This document shows positions 17,018 through 26,202 of a stretch of 45,447 bases of DNA, one piece after another. This DNA is from Alistipes sp. CAG:514. Its GTDB lineage: Bacteria > Bacteroidota > Bacteroidia > Bacteroidales > UBA932. The DNA lies in the NCBI GenBank assembly GCA_000431015.1, contig HF985996.1, forward strand, positions 1 to 45,447. The letters are read 5' to 3'. The notes below the pieces were generated by a model. That model did no database searches. It worked only from the letters and a program-made list of their open reading frames with translations, and had not been told where the DNA came from. The stretch's first letter is position 1. The number at the start of each line of letters is the position of its first letter. A program made the position numbers and the translations under genes.

Positions 17018-17040
17018 TAAGTTTTAGTAAATGCAAGAAT

Positions 17041-17964
17041 ATGGAAAAGATAAGATGCTTGATCATAGGAGGCGGTCCTGCCGGCTACACCGCGGCCATC
17101 TATGCTTCCAGAGCGGCTCTGAATCCTGTCCTCTATGAGGGAATGGAGCCGGGGGGACAGTTGACCACCACCACCGTTGTCGAGAATTTCCCTGGTTTTC
17201 CGGAGGGGGTTGACGCCAATCAGCTGATGGACGGGATGCGTGCCCAGGCACAGCGTCTTGGAGCGGACATCAGAAGAGGCGTTGTGACCGACGCCGATCT
17301 CTCGTCGCGTCCGTTCCGTGTCACTATCGACGGCGAGACCGTACTGGAGGCCGACACCCTTATCATCGCGACAGGAGCCACGGCCAGGTACCTCGGCCTG
17401 CCGTCGGAACAGAAGTTCAGAGGCATGGGTGTGAGTGCCTGCGCCACATGTGACGGATTCTTCTACAGGAAGAAGGATGTCGCCGTGGTCGGAGGAGGGG
17501 ACACCGCCTGTGAGGAGGCCACCTATCTCGCGAATCTCTGCAGGAAGGTTTACATGGTTGTCCGCAGGGATGTGCTGAGGGCCTCCGTAGCCATGCAGGA
17601 AAGGGTGAGAAACACCCCTAACATCGAGATCCTCTGGAACTGCAACACACAGGAAGTGCTTGGAGATGAGTCCGGTGTGAACGGAGTTCGCCTCAAGGAC
17701 AAGGATGGTAAGGTTTTTGATGTCAAGGTCGACGGATTTTTTCTGGCCATCGGGCACCATCCGAACTCGGACATATTCAAGAAATATGTCGAGACCGACG
17801 AGGACGGGTACATCATCACCGGAGGCAAGACTTCGGAGACGAATGTCGAGGGAGTGTTCGCGGCGGGTGATGTTCAGGATCCAAGGTTCAGGCAGGCGAT
17901 TACCGCCGCCGCGTCCGGATGCCGCGCCGCGCTTGAGGTTGAGAAATTCCTTTTGACGCATTGA
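17041..17964 (+). CDS. trxB: Thioredoxin-disulfide reductase
   Basis: TrxB passes electrons from NADPH through FAD to thioredoxin in the cytosol. At 307 residues it has normal length. The FAD-binding GGGPAGYTAAIYA lies at the N-terminus, GGQLTTTTVVENFPGF follows, the redox-active CATC is at Cys134/Cys137, the NADPH-binding GGGDTACEEA comes next, and the C-terminal GVFAAGDVQDPRFRQA closes the FAD site. The ATG at 17041 is chosen over an upstream in-frame ATG at 17005 because the promoter box lies between them. It heads trxB-bamD-rpoZ-recN, 15 bp before bamD. Confidence 0.97.
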   Translation: MEKIRCLIIGGGPAGYTAAIYASRAALNPVLYEGMEPGGQLTTTTVVENFPGFPEGVDANQLMDGMRAQAQRLGADIRRGVVTDADLSSRPFRVTIDGETVLEADTLIIATGATARYLGLPSEQKFRGMGVSACATCDGFFYRKKDVAVVGGGDTACEEATYLANLCRKVYMVVRRDVLRASVAMQERVRNTPNIEILWNCNTQEVLGDESGVNGVRLKDKDGKVFDVKVDGFFLAIGHHPNSDIFKKYVETDEDGYIITGGKTSETNVEGVFAAGDVQDPRFRQAITAAASGCRAALEVEKFLLTH

Positions 17965-17979
17965 TGATTTATCTACAGA

Positions 17980-18873
17980 ATGAACATGTTTAAGACTACT
18001 TTGAGATTCCTTTCCGTCGCCATTGCGGTGGCCATGTCCCTCCAGTCGTGCAAGTCTGAGTATGAGGCGCTTCTGAACGGTAACGATGTCGATGCCAAGT
18101 ACGCGGCCGCGTTTGACTATTTCAACAACGGTAAGTACACAAAGGCTTCGCAGCTTTTCGAGTCGTTGTCTGTCCTGACCAGCGGTACGGACAGGGACGA
18201 CACCGTGCAGTACTACTGGGGACTCAGCAACTATCGCTATAAGGATTACTACACGGCGGAGACGAATTTCACGAAGTTCATCAATAATTTCCCGTCAAGC
18301 CCGTTCACGGAAGAGGCCTCTTTCCTGAGGATCGACTGCCTTTACCGTTCGACTCTCCGCTATGAGCTGGATCAGGTTCCGACGTACAACGCCATCAACG
18401 CGATCAGCCAGTACCTGGTCGAGAATCCGGGCAACACCCACAGCGCGATCTGCCACCGGATGCTGAAGGAGTTGAACGACAGACTGGACCGCAAGGCCTA
18501 TGAGAACGCCAAACTCTACTACAGGATGGAGGACTACAAGGCGTCAAGGGTGGCGTTCAAGAACATCCTTAAGGATGACGCGGAGAACATCTACCGCGAG
18601 GAGATCCTCTTCTACATCGCCAAGTCCTCCTACAAGTATGCCTTCATGAGTGTGGAGGGCAAGCAGAAGGAGCGTTACCTGACGTTCGTGGATGACTACT
18701 ATAACTTCATCGGCGAGTTGCCGGACTCTCCTTACAGGAAGGAGCTGGACGTGCTTTACCGTAGGGCGCAGAAGGTTCTGGGCCGCTACACGGGTTCGGA
18801 TGAGGATCTTGACGCTAAGGAAAAGGACTTCGAGCGTGACAGAAAGAAATTATTGAAACAATCCGATCGATAG
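17980..18873 (+). CDS. bamD: Outer membrane assembly lipoprotein BamD
   Basis: BamD is the essential lipoprotein of the BAM complex that inserts beta-barrels with BamA (also in this window at 26970). The 297-residue protein has a lipobox SLQSC with Cys24. TPR-like repeats follow: YFNNGKYTKASQLFESLS, then YRYKDYYTAETNFTKFINNFPSSPFTEEASFLRIDCLY. The SEYEALLNGNDVDAKYAAAFDYF opening is typical of Bacteroidetes BamD. It is placed between trxB and rpoZ in one transcription unit. Confidence 0.93.
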   Translation: MNMFKTTLRFLSVAIAVAMSLQSCKSEYEALLNGNDVDAKYAAAFDYFNNGKYTKASQLFESLSVLTSGTDRDDTVQYYWGLSNYRYKDYYTAETNFTKFINNFPSSPFTEEASFLRIDCLYRSTLRYELDQVPTYNAINAISQYLVENPGNTHSAICHRMLKELNDRLDRKAYENAKLYYRMEDYKASRVAFKNILKDDAENIYREEILFYIAKSSYKYAFMSVEGKQKERYLTFVDDYYNFIGELPDSPYRKELDVLYRRAQKVLGRYTGSDEDLDAKEKDFERDRKKLLKQSDR

Positions 18874-18910
18874 GCCACGTACAATATTTAGAATAGATTT
18901 TTTTAAGAAT

Positions 18911-19288
18911 ATGGACATTAAAAAGAAGGTCCCTTCAAACACCATTACAAGGGACATCAAGAATCTTGCGGAGCCGACAGGCAACATCTACGAATCAGTT
19001 GTGCTTCTCTACAAGAGAGCCAATCAGATAGCCCTCGCCGAGAAGAAGGAGCTTGCCAAGAAGCTGGAGGATTTCCGCACCGACCGCGACACCATGGACG
19101 AGGTGTTCGAGAACAGGGAGCAGATTGAGATCTCCAAGTACTATGAGAAGCTTCCGAAGCCGGATCTGATCGCCATTTCCGAGTTTGAGGATGGTGAGCT
19201 TTACTACAGAATGGCCGGCACCTCCGGCGAGGACGGATTCTCCGTGGAACCAGCCAGGAAGGATTATTCTGACGCTGACGCTGAGTAA
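18911..19288 (+). CDS. rpoZ: RNA polymerase omega subunit (Rpb6-like), Bacteroidetes type
   Basis: A 125-residue small RNA polymerase subunit that supports beta' folding and assembly. TGNIYESVVLLYKRANQIALAEKKEL is the Rpb6/omega core, and ENREQIEISKYYEKLPKPDLIA is a strongly conserved tail of the Bacteroidetes version. The order bamD-rpoZ-recN recurs in this phylum, which supports the call. The last about 25 residues are acidic and probably disordered. Confidence 0.92.
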   Translation: MDIKKKVPSNTITRDIKNLAEPTGNIYESVVLLYKRANQIALAEKKELAKKLEDFRTDRDTMDEVFENREQIEISKYYEKLPKPDLIAISEFEDGELYYRMAGTSGEDGFSVEPARKDYSDADAE

Positions 19289-19299
19289 TCTCCGGGGCT

Positions 19300-20976
19300 A
19301 TGCTCAAGTCCCTTCAAATAAAGAATTATGTTTTGATAGACTCTCTGGATGTTGACTTTCCAGAGGGTTTGATCATTATATCCGGCCAGACCGGAGCAGG
19401 AAAGTCGATCCTTTTGGGCGCCCTGTCTCTGGTTCTGGGATCCAAGGCGGACTCCTCAGTGATAGGGAACGATGCTGACAGTTGTGTCGTCGAGGCCGTT
19501 TTCGGTGTTCCGAAGTCGGATTCGCTTTTGAGGGACATCCTGCGGGAGAATGATGTGGAGGCTGATGAGGACGAACTGATCATCCGCCGGGTGGTCAACC
19601 GTTCAGGTCGCTCCCGTTCTTTCATCAATGACGCTCCGGTGAGCGTCCAGGTACTTCAGGGAATATCCGCCCGTCTGGTGGACATTCACTCCCAGCATCA
19701 GACGCTTCTGTTGTCGGACAAGGTCTTTCAGCTGTCGATGCTTGACCACTATGCCGGCAATGAGGAACTTTTGGAGGAGTGTTCCGATGCCTTCAAGTCT
19801 TTCAAGTCATTGGAGAAGGAACTGGCGTCTGTCACGGAAAGGCTTACCGGGCTGAGCGAGGAGCAGGACTACATCCGGTCTCGTTATCAGCGGCTTGAGG
19901 ACGCGCGTCTGCAGGAAGGTGAGATCGAGTCTCTGGAGGCGGAGCAGAAGCGGCTCGCCAACGCCGAGGAGATCAAGGAATGTCTTTCCGGCGTGGAGGA
20001 ACTCTTCAACCCTTCCGATCCCAACTCCGACGCCATGTCCATGTCCTCCGCGCTAAAGGAGGCGAAAAGGATGCTGGAGAGGGTCGGCGGATTCGTTCCG
20101 CAGGCATATTCATTGGCCGAGCGCATCGAATCCGCCCGCGCCGAGCTGGATGACATTCTGGACGAGGTATCGTCGGTCAATTCGCGCACGGAGCTTTCTC
20201 AGGAGCGCCTGAGTGCCGTGGATGAGCGGCTTTCCCTTCTGTACGACCTTTTGAAGAGCTACTCCGCGTCCTCGGTCTCCGAGCTGATCTCCAAGCGGGA
20301 CGCATTGTCCGGATCCCTTTCCGACTCTTCCGCCTTGCAGGAGCGCAAGTCCGAACTCGAATCAATGATTGAGGAGCGGAGGCGGTCGCTTGAAGGAATA
20401 TGCAAGCGTCTCCACGAGTCCAGAAAAAAGGCGCTGGCACCGTTCTCCAAGGCCATCACGGATGCTGTCCGTTCCCTGGAGATGGAACACGCAGGATTCC
20501 AGGTGGAACTCAAGGACACCCCGCTGTCCGCCTCCGGCTCAGACTCGGTACTGTTCCTGTTCTCCTCGTCGGGAGCCAAACTTGTGGAGGTGTCCAGATG
20601 CGCCTCAGGTGGTGAGATGTCCAGGCTTATGCTCTGCCTTAAGGCAATGATGGCCAAGTTTGTGAACATGCCGACGCTAATCTTCGACGAGATCGACACT
20701 GGTGTCTCCGGCAGCGCCGCCGACAAGATGGGACGCATGATCTGCGACATGGGGAAAGACATGCAGGTCTTCGCCATAACCCATCTCCCTCAGGTGGCCG
20801 CTAAAGGCAGCGCCCACTATGTTGTTGAAAAGGAATATGATGTCCTGGGGAAGGCCACGACATCTGTCCGTCCTCTGTCCGGCCAGGACAGGGTGATGGA
20901 GATCGCGAGAATGCTTAGCGGCAGCAGTATCACCGCCGCCGCCATCGAAAACGCCAAGTCATTGCTTTCTATCTGA
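19300..20976 (+). CDS. recN: DNA repair protein RecN
   Basis: RecN is an SMC-like ATPase acting in double-strand break repair. At 558 residues it is full length. Walker A is GQTGAGKSILLGALSLVLG at about residues 28-46. IHSQHQTLLLS lies near residue 130, a long coiled coil covers about 165-375, the signature motif is SRCASGGEMSRLML, and Walker B is LIFDEIDTGVSG. The coiled-coil arms are of usual length. It ends trxB-bamD-rpoZ-recN and overlaps the convergent LysM gene by 8 bp. Confidence 0.97.
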   Translation: MLKSLQIKNYVLIDSLDVDFPEGLIIISGQTGAGKSILLGALSLVLGSKADSSVIGNDADSCVVEAVFGVPKSDSLLRDILRENDVEADEDELIIRRVVNRSGRSRSFINDAPVSVQVLQGISARLVDIHSQHQTLLLSDKVFQLSMLDHYAGNEELLEECSDAFKSFKSLEKELASVTERLTGLSEEQDYIRSRYQRLEDARLQEGEIESLEAEQKRLANAEEIKECLSGVEELFNPSDPNSDAMSMSSALKEAKRMLERVGGFVPQAYSLAERIESARAELDDILDEVSSVNSRTELSQERLSAVDERLSLLYDLLKSYSASSVSELISKRDALSGSLSDSSALQERKSELESMIEERRRSLEGICKRLHESRKKALAPFSKAITDAVRSLEMEHAGFQVELKDTPLSASGSDSVLFLFSSSGAKLVEVSRCASGGEMSRLMLCLKAMMAKFVNMPTLIFDEIDTGVSGSAADKMGRMICDMGKDMQVFAITHLPQVAAKGSAHYVVEKEYDVLGKATTSVRPLSGQDRVMEIARMLSGSSITAAAIENAKSLLSI

Positions 20977-22663
20977 CAAGGCTGACTGTGTAGTCTGATT
21001 TATAGACTATTCTGCGGACAGCCTCGTTCACGAAGCCGCCCCGGGCAGTCCGGATGAGGTGGAAGTCGGACTGAAGGCCTTTCCCTTTCAGGTTATTCTC
21101 CCCATCCCATCTTCCGCCATATTCAGAATTCAGGTTCGTGAAGAATGTCATCAGGTCGTAGCCTTGGAACGCCGATCTGCTTGGCTCGGTGTTGAACAGG
21201 GCCCTGTATTCCATCAGGAAGTTCTGGACACTCTTCGAGTCGTAGTCCACATAGTAGGACACGCTGCAGTGAAGGTTCAGGCTGTGAAGCTGATCCACAT
21301 CGATCTCGTCGAATGTCCTGATCTTGGATGTTCCGTAGAGTACGATGTTCTTTTTCTGGCTTGCGATCAGGTACAGCAGCCTTGTCACCTCGATGACGAA
21401 CGCCTTGCTGTCGGACGCGATGACAACCCTGTTGGTGCCGTTGCCGGTCATCGCGCCGTCGATCCTTCCCATCATCTGTCTGCCTTCGAGTATGTTGAAG
21501 GAGATGTTCTCCGGGCTCAGACCGTGATTCCTCACCTCGCCGGCCACGCTGGCGGAGTAACTGCTGGCAGCAGCCCCTTTCTGTGAGATGAGGATGACCT
21601 TGTCGGAGGCCTTCATGTCGGAGCGGATCCACTCGGCCATGTCCTTGATCTGGGCTTTCGTCGGTGTCGGCGCCTGTATGACGTTCGGGATGGTGTCCGC
21701 CAATGCCTCCGCCTTAGGATCCAGAGGAGAGACGATCCATGCCTTGCCTCTGCTCGCGTTTACGGTTCTGGCCAGGTCGGCGTTGGTGACAGGGCCGATG
21801 ACGAAGTCGCTCGCGGCGAATCTTTCCTCGGTAACCGGCATTGTGCCGCCGGCCACGTCGTAGACATTAAGGTCGATGCCGCTGCCGTCATCCCCACGGT
21901 CTTTCGCCGCGAGAAGCACACCGCTGTAGAAATCCATCATCTGGGCGTCGGGCTTCTTCGCCGCGTTGAACGGCAGAAGAAGGGACACGCTGGTCTCGCT
22001 CTTGCCTTTCGAGAAGATCTTGTTGAGAAGCCTGTCTGCAGGCTTGTCGGCTACGTCCGCCGTGTCCTTAGGCTGGGTGGTCTGCGGGGGCGTGCCGGTC
22101 GGGACGTTCTCCCATCTTTCAGGATGGATAGGAATCTTTATCTGGTCCCTTCTCCTTACTTTCTCCGATGTCATCCCGTTGATTCCCATGATCGCCGCCT
22201 TGGAGACACCGTACTTCCTTGAGATGGATCCCAGATCCTCGAACCATCTCACACGATGTATGAAATAGTCCTTGTCGGTCGGCTTGTCGTCCACATCGGG
22301 ACTGACAGTGGCCTGCTCCGAGGCCTGCGGCTGTTCTTCACTGGAATCCTTGACCACATTCCGCGCGGTGCCCTCCTTTATGGGGATAAGGAGGATCTGG
22401 TCTTTCTTAAGACCTTCCGTCTCAAGATTCAGCGTGGGGTTGGCATCGTAGATCTCCTGCAGGGTCACGTTGTAGGCCTTGCTGATCGAGTACAGGGTCT
22501 GGCGCTCCTGGACCACGTGTGAGTAGTAGATCTTCCCGTTGCTGCGTACCTTGTCATTGGAGACCACGACCTGAGGCGTGACATAGTCCTGAGCGGCCGC
22601 TCCGGAGCCAAGGGTGGCCGCCAGGCAAAGCGAGGCCACGAATGTAGTCAAGTATCTGTTCAT
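20969..22663 (-). CDS. LysM protein with periplasmic receptor-type domain
   Basis: A 564-residue exported protein (signal peptide to about residue 24, ending GAAAQ). Two LysM domains bind peptidoglycan: about 46-93 (VVQERQTLYSISKAYNVTLQ) and 133-178 (RVRWFEDLGSISRKYGVSK). From about 220 a type-1 periplasmic-binding fold begins (SVSLLLPFNAAKKPDAQMMDFYSGVLLAA), as in amino-acid ABC receptors and LpoA-type activators of penicillin-binding proteins. Combined with LysM this suggests a cell-wall regulator rather than a transporter component, and no ABC permease is nearby. The ATG overlaps the stop of the GT4 gene by 4 bp (translational coupling). Confidence 0.85.
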   Translation of the reverse strand: MNRYLTTFVASLCLAATLGSGAAAQDYVTPQVVVSNDKVRSNGKIYYSHVVQERQTLYSISKAYNVTLQEIYDANPTLNLETEGLKKDQILLIPIKEGTARNVVKDSSEEQPQASEQATVSPDVDDKPTDKDYFIHRVRWFEDLGSISRKYGVSKAAIMGINGMTSEKVRRRDQIKIPIHPERWENVPTGTPPQTTQPKDTADVADKPADRLLNKIFSKGKSETSVSLLLPFNAAKKPDAQMMDFYSGVLLAAKDRGDDGSGIDLNVYDVAGGTMPVTEERFAASDFVIGPVTNADLARTVNASRGKAWIVSPLDPKAEALADTIPNVIQAPTPTKAQIKDMAEWIRSDMKASDKVILISQKGAAASSYSASVAGEVRNHGLSPENISFNILEGRQMMGRIDGAMTGNGTNRVVIASDSKAFVIEVTRLLYLIASQKKNIVLYGTSKIRTFDEIDVDQLHSLNLHCSVSYYVDYDSKSVQNFLMEYRALFNTEPSRSAFQGYDLMTFFTNLNSEYGGRWDGENNLKGKGLQSDFHLIRTARGGFVNEAVRRIVYKSDYTVSLVR

Positions 22664-23793
22664 ATCTTCTTGTACAAATTGTCGGAGAACTCAAGCAGCC
22701 GCTTGCTGAATGTCCTCCAGGAAAGCCTGTCTTTTTCGGCTTTGATCGAATTTACACAGAGGGTTTTAAGGTTGGCGTCAGAGAAATAGGTCCGGATTTC
22801 CCTGACAACACAGTCCGCGTCGGCCTTTGGCGCGACAAGTCCCGTGCCACAGTCTCCGATGGACTGGCGGAGTCCTCCCACGTCAGTGACGACCATCGGC
22901 ACTTCGAAGTGGTAGGCTATCGCGCTGATGCCGCTTTGCGTGGCGGATCTGTAAGGAAGGACCGCCAGGTCGGAGGCCGAGAAGAAGACCTTGACTTCCG
23001 AGTCCTTGATGTAGCGAGTGAATAGCCTGATCCTGTCCTTGGCCGGCGACCTGTCAATGATGTTCCGGTACTTCTCGAACGAACCGTAAGGCTCTCCGGC
23101 CACTATGAGCTGGTAGCCGCTGTCAAGCTTCCCGAATGCGTCCAGCAGGATGTCCAGACCCTTGTAGTCCCTGATCAGTCCGAAGAACAGGAGGTTCCTC
23201 ATGCCAGGCTTCAGGCCGAGGGCCTTCTCCGCCTCCTCCCGAGGCATCTTCTCGCCGAAATGGCCGTAGATAGGGTGGAACAAAGTGATGTTCAGCGCCT
23301 TGGGTGATAGTCTTTTGAGATCTTCGGCGACCTCGTCGCACAGAGTGACGTTGCCGGTGCAGCCCGACAGGAAGTACCTTGTCAAAGGCGCGTCGAAGAA
23401 TCTCGGCTCATGCGGAACCACGTTGTGAAGGATGGAGATTACCTTGCATCTCTTCCTGAGCCTTCTGGCTATGTAGCCAAGTGAAGGCGCGAAGTAGGAC
23501 ATCCAGTAGCTGATGATCACCAGATCAGGCTCCCAGTCCCTTATCGCCCTGTAGGTCCGTCCGTAGGTGAAAGGATTAGCCGTATCCAACAGAGCATCGC
23601 TCTCGATGGGTACGGCGTCATCATCCTTTGTGACGTATTGCGTCTTCCCCGGAAAAAGGAATTCCGGATACTGTCTTGTGAAATTGAAAGCCTTGACAGT
23701 GTGGCTTTTGCCCAGTTCCAAGTAGAGACTTGCGTTGAACTGAGAGATCCCTCCTCTGAAAGGGTAGAAGCAGGATAGGAGAGCGATCCTCAA
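22660..23793 (-). CDS. GT4-family glycosyltransferase
   Basis: A 377-residue GT-B fold enzyme without signal peptide, acting at the cytosolic membrane face. N-terminal SCFYPFRGGISQFNASLYLEL is a donor/acceptor loop typical of GT4. The C-terminal half has LLFFGLIRDYKGLDILLDAFGKL and DLAVLPYRSATQSGISAIAYHFEVPMVV, where the usual conserved Glu-rich segment is replaced by RSATQSGIS, as in many Bacteroidetes GT4 proteins. Acceptor and sugar are unknown. It sits between an OmpH-like gene (3-bp gap) and the LysM gene (4-bp overlap), a context pointing to envelope polysaccharide or lipid glycosylation. Confidence 0.88.
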   Translation of the reverse strand: MRIALLSCFYPFRGGISQFNASLYLELGKSHTVKAFNFTRQYPEFLFPGKTQYVTKDDDAVPIESDALLDTANPFTYGRTYRAIRDWEPDLVIISYWMSYFAPSLGYIARRLRKRCKVISILHNVVPHEPRFFDAPLTRYFLSGCTGNVTLCDEVAEDLKRLSPKALNITLFHPIYGHFGEKMPREEAEKALGLKPGMRNLLFFGLIRDYKGLDILLDAFGKLDSGYQLIVAGEPYGSFEKYRNIIDRSPAKDRIRLFTRYIKDSEVKVFFSASDLAVLPYRSATQSGISAIAYHFEVPMVVTDVGGLRQSIGDCGTGLVAPKADADCVVREIRTYFSDANLKTLCVNSIKAEKDRLSWRTFSKRLLEFSDNLYKKI

Positions 23794-23796
23794 AAC

Positions 23797-24453
23797 TTAC
23801 TCGGCTTTAGACCCGTCGGTGGCGGCTGGCTTGCTTCCCTTGCCCTTGCTCTGGACGTACTCGTCGTTGAGGCCGGAAATGATGGCGTCAGTCACGTCAA
23901 GGTCAGGATCACCTGTGGCTACAGGAGCCGGGAGGACACTGCCCTGTGTGGCGATGATCATCGCGTACTGATGCTCCTCGTTGAACTTGTCGAGGAAGGT
24001 CTTGATCGCGTCACCGATCTGGTTCATCATGACCTGCTGCTCCTCGGCGATCTCCTGCTGCTTCTGGGCGGCGTAGTTATTGAAATTGTTCTGCTGCTCC
24101 TGAAGCTTGATGTTCCTCTGCTCGGCCACGGAACGCACGAGAAGACCTTTGTTGAGATCGGACTGGAATTTGTTGGCGTCGCTCTGAAGCTTGTTGCCTC
24201 TCCTGTTGATCTCCTCCTGGATGCTCTGCACCTTTGTCTCGACGACTGTCCTGAGGTCGTTGGCCATGTCATACTCGTCAAGGACCCTGTCAAGGTCGAA
24301 CCATACGATGGATCCGGCCTGGGCCGTGGTCTGGACAGCCTCTCCTGAGGTGGCCTTCTTCTTGCCGTTGTCGTTGGAGGTGAGTTGGATAATCCCGAGA
24401 GCAGCCACAGCTACGAGGGCTATGATGCTGAAAATCAGTGGTGTTTGTTTCAT
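23797..24453 (-). CDS. OmpH/Skp-like protein with N-terminal membrane anchor
   Basis: A 218-residue protein. MKQTPLIFSIIALVAVAALGIIQL looks like a retained membrane anchor rather than a cleaved signal, since no small-residue cleavage site is evident. The OmpH core (about 48-175) starts SIVWFDLDRVLDEYDMANDL and continues with a charged coiled coil (residues about 70-150) rich in Gln and Asn. A short low-complexity Lys/Ser/Ala tail follows. The fold is that of the Skp periplasmic chaperone. It heads an operon with a GT4 gene and a LysM gene, distinct from the canonical skp at 29629 next to bamA, so a specialised role is likely. Confidence 0.85.
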   Translation of the reverse strand: MKQTPLIFSIIALVAVAALGIIQLTSNDNGKKKATSGEAVQTTAQAGSIVWFDLDRVLDEYDMANDLRTVVETKVQSIQEEINRRGNKLQSDANKFQSDLNKGLLVRSVAEQRNIKLQEQQNNFNNYAAQKQQEIAEEQQVMMNQIGDAIKTFLDKFNEEHQYAMIIATQGSVLPAPVATGDPDLDVTDAIISGLNDEYVQSKGKGSKPAATDGSKAE

Positions 24454-24483
24454 TTTATTGGTAATTAATAATATTCAAGCTTA

Positions 24484-24491
24484 CAAATGTA
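24484..24491 (-). promoter_or_regulatory. -7 box of OmpH-GT4-LysM operon
   Basis: TACATTTG on the minus strand, exact TAnnTTTG match, 30 bp upstream of the start codon and just beyond the pdxJ stop. Confidence 0.6.
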
Positions 24492-24492
24492 G

Positions 24493-25212
24493 TTAAAAAA
24501 ACTTAATCTTTGACAGATACGCCTGGATTGTTTTCTCAAGTCCCATGTAGAGAGCGTCGCAGATGATGGCGTGTCCGATGGAGACCTCGTCCGTCCACGG
24601 GATCGTCCTGATGAAATACTCAAGGTTCTCAAGGCTCAGGTCATGCCCAGCGTTCAGTCCCAGTCCCAGTTCCCTGACCGCCTTGGCCGTCTCAAGGTAG
24701 GGGGCTATCGCCTTCTCGCGGTCGGAAGGGTAGTTGAGGGCATAGTCCGCCGTGTATAGTTCCACACGGTCTACCCCGCAGGCTTTCGCTCCTTCCGCCA
24801 TCGCCGGAGAGGGGTCGATGAATATGGAGGTGCGGATCCCTTTCTCTTTGAATACGGCGCAGATGTCCGTCAGGAAGGCCTTGTTGGCGATGGTGTCCCA
24901 TCCGGCGTTCGAGGTGATCGCGTCGTGGGCGTCCGGTACCAGCGTGACCTGATCCGGAACTACTTCCAGTACAAGGTCCACGAAGCTCGGTATGGGGTTG
25001 CCCTCGATGTTGAACTCTGTCTTGACTCCGGGGCGGATGGCCCTTACGTCGGAGTACCTGATGTGTCTCTCGTCCGGCCTTGGATGGACGGTGATGCCCT
25101 CCGCACCGAATCTCTCGCAGTCAACCGCAGCCTTCTCCACGTCAGGCATGTTCCCGCCGCGTGCGTTGCGGAGGGTGGCGATCTTGTTGATGTTTACACT
25201 AAGTCTAGTCAT
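24493..25212 (-). CDS. pdxJ: Pyridoxine 5'-phosphate synthase
   Basis: PdxJ condenses 1-deoxyxylulose 5-phosphate with 3-amino-2-oxopropyl phosphate to form pyridoxine 5'-phosphate. At 239 residues it has normal length. LSVNINKIATLRNARGGNMP at the N-terminus, GAEGITVHPRPDERHIRYSD, FNIEGNP, VTLVPD, SIFIDPS and LNAGHDLSLEN are the conserved barrel motifs, and SIGHAIICDALYMGLE closes the barrel. A TATTTTTG box at 25267-25274 on the minus strand precedes it. Between them lies a GC-rich hairpin (near 25220-25250) in the leader. Confidence 0.96.
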   Translation of the reverse strand: MTRLSVNINKIATLRNARGGNMPDVEKAAVDCERFGAEGITVHPRPDERHIRYSDVRAIRPGVKTEFNIEGNPIPSFVDLVLEVVPDQVTLVPDAHDAITSNAGWDTIANKAFLTDICAVFKEKGIRTSIFIDPSPAMAEGAKACGVDRVELYTADYALNYPSDREKAIAPYLETAKAVRELGLGLNAGHDLSLENLEYFIRTIPWTDEVSIGHAIICDALYMGLEKTIQAYLSKIKFF

Positions 25213-25266
25213 GTCAGATTGTAAATCCTCGCTGGCGTCTGTCCAGCCGGCGAGACCATAATATTA

Positions 25267-25274
25267 CAAAAATA
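25267..25274 (-). promoter_or_regulatory. -7 box of pdxJ
   Basis: TATTTTTG on the minus strand, exact match to TAnnTTTG. The transcribed leader would include an imperfect CTCGCCGG...CCAGCGAG hairpin. Confidence 0.55.
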
Positions 25275-25307
25275 ATGAATTATGTTCAGTTTTATGCAGA
25301 ATTGTAC

Positions 25308-25315
25308 TATTTTTG
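25308..25315 (+). promoter_or_regulatory. -7 box of nadK operon
   Basis: TATTTTTG, exact TAnnTTTG match, 29 bp before the nadK ATG, divergent from the pdxJ box. Confidence 0.6.
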
Positions 25316-25344
25316 AGTTGCAAACAGATTGAAGGCAATAGCTG

Positions 25345-26190
25345 ATGAAGATAGCATTGTACTCCAGGGACGGTGGAGCCATGACCGATCCGAGGCTTTC
25401 CTCGATGTTGGACAAGCTTGAAAAAGAGTTATTTATGATCTACGAGACCAGCGGCGGAGAGGATCTTCTGCCGGGGACTGATCTTGTCATGAGTGTCGGC
25501 GGGGACGGAACCTTCCTTTCCGCGGCCCGATGCGTGGGCGCGTCGGGTGTCCCGATCCTCGGAGTCAATCTCGGACGCTTGGGATTCCTTTCTGAATATA
25601 GCCCCGAAGAGGCTTGCGGAGCTCTTTTGTCAGGAGCCTGGTACCTGGAGGACAGGGAGTTGCTTGAGACGGAAGTGGATGGTTCCCTGTCGGAGAACCC
25701 GGCGTTGTCAGCCTCCGCCGAGTCTTTCTGCCCTTTCACCCTCAACGAGGTCTCGGTCCACCGTTCCGGCGCGGCTCTTCTGGGGGTTGACGTGACGATT
25801 GACGGGCATCCTCTTCCGACCTATTGGGCTGACGGGCTGCTTGTGGCGACCAGTTCTGGTTCGACGGCCTATTCATTGAGCGTCGGCGGGCCGATCTGCG
25901 CTCCGGAGGCCAAGGTCTTGATCATCGCGCCGATCGCGCCGCACAACCTGAACGCCAGGCCGTTGGTGGTGCCGGACACGACAAGGGTAGGAATCTCGAT
26001 GAGATCCCGTGACGAGAGCGTCATGCTGTCAATGGACAACCGGAACCATCTGATCCAGCCTTCGGCCACTCTTGCCGTCAAGGTGGCACAGTTTTCGCTT
26101 AAGAGGGTTCGTCTTAAAAACACCAGTTTTATAAAAGCGTTGACGACGAAGCTGTTCTGGGGCGAGGACATCCGTAACAGCGGCGAATAA
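25345..26190 (+). CDS. nadK: NAD kinase
   Basis: NadK phosphorylates NAD to NADP. The 281-residue protein has the catalytic GGDGTFLSAARC motif at about residues 53-64, NEVSVHRSG, and the conserved YWADGLLVATSSGSTAYSLSVGGP and APIAPHNLNARPLVVP segments. The start ATG gives the usual MKIALYSR opening. uppS begins 12 bp downstream, and the nadK-uppS-bamA-skp order fits Bacteroidales. Confidence 0.96.
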   Translation: MKIALYSRDGGAMTDPRLSSMLDKLEKELFMIYETSGGEDLLPGTDLVMSVGGDGTFLSAARCVGASGVPILGVNLGRLGFLSEYSPEEACGALLSGAWYLEDRELLETEVDGSLSENPALSASAESFCPFTLNEVSVHRSGAALLGVDVTIDGHPLPTYWADGLLVATSSGSTAYSLSVGGPICAPEAKVLIIAPIAPHNLNARPLVVPDTTRVGISMRSRDESVMLSMDNRNHLIQPSATLAVKVAQFSLKRVRLKNTSFIKALTTKLFWGEDIRNSGE

Positions 26191-26202
26191 CTTGTTTTGA
26201 AC

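Noticed and set aside
16996..17961. 321-residue frame antisense to trxB
   Set aside because: Covers exactly the trxB gene on the other strand; trxB has all family motifs and the antisense product has none.
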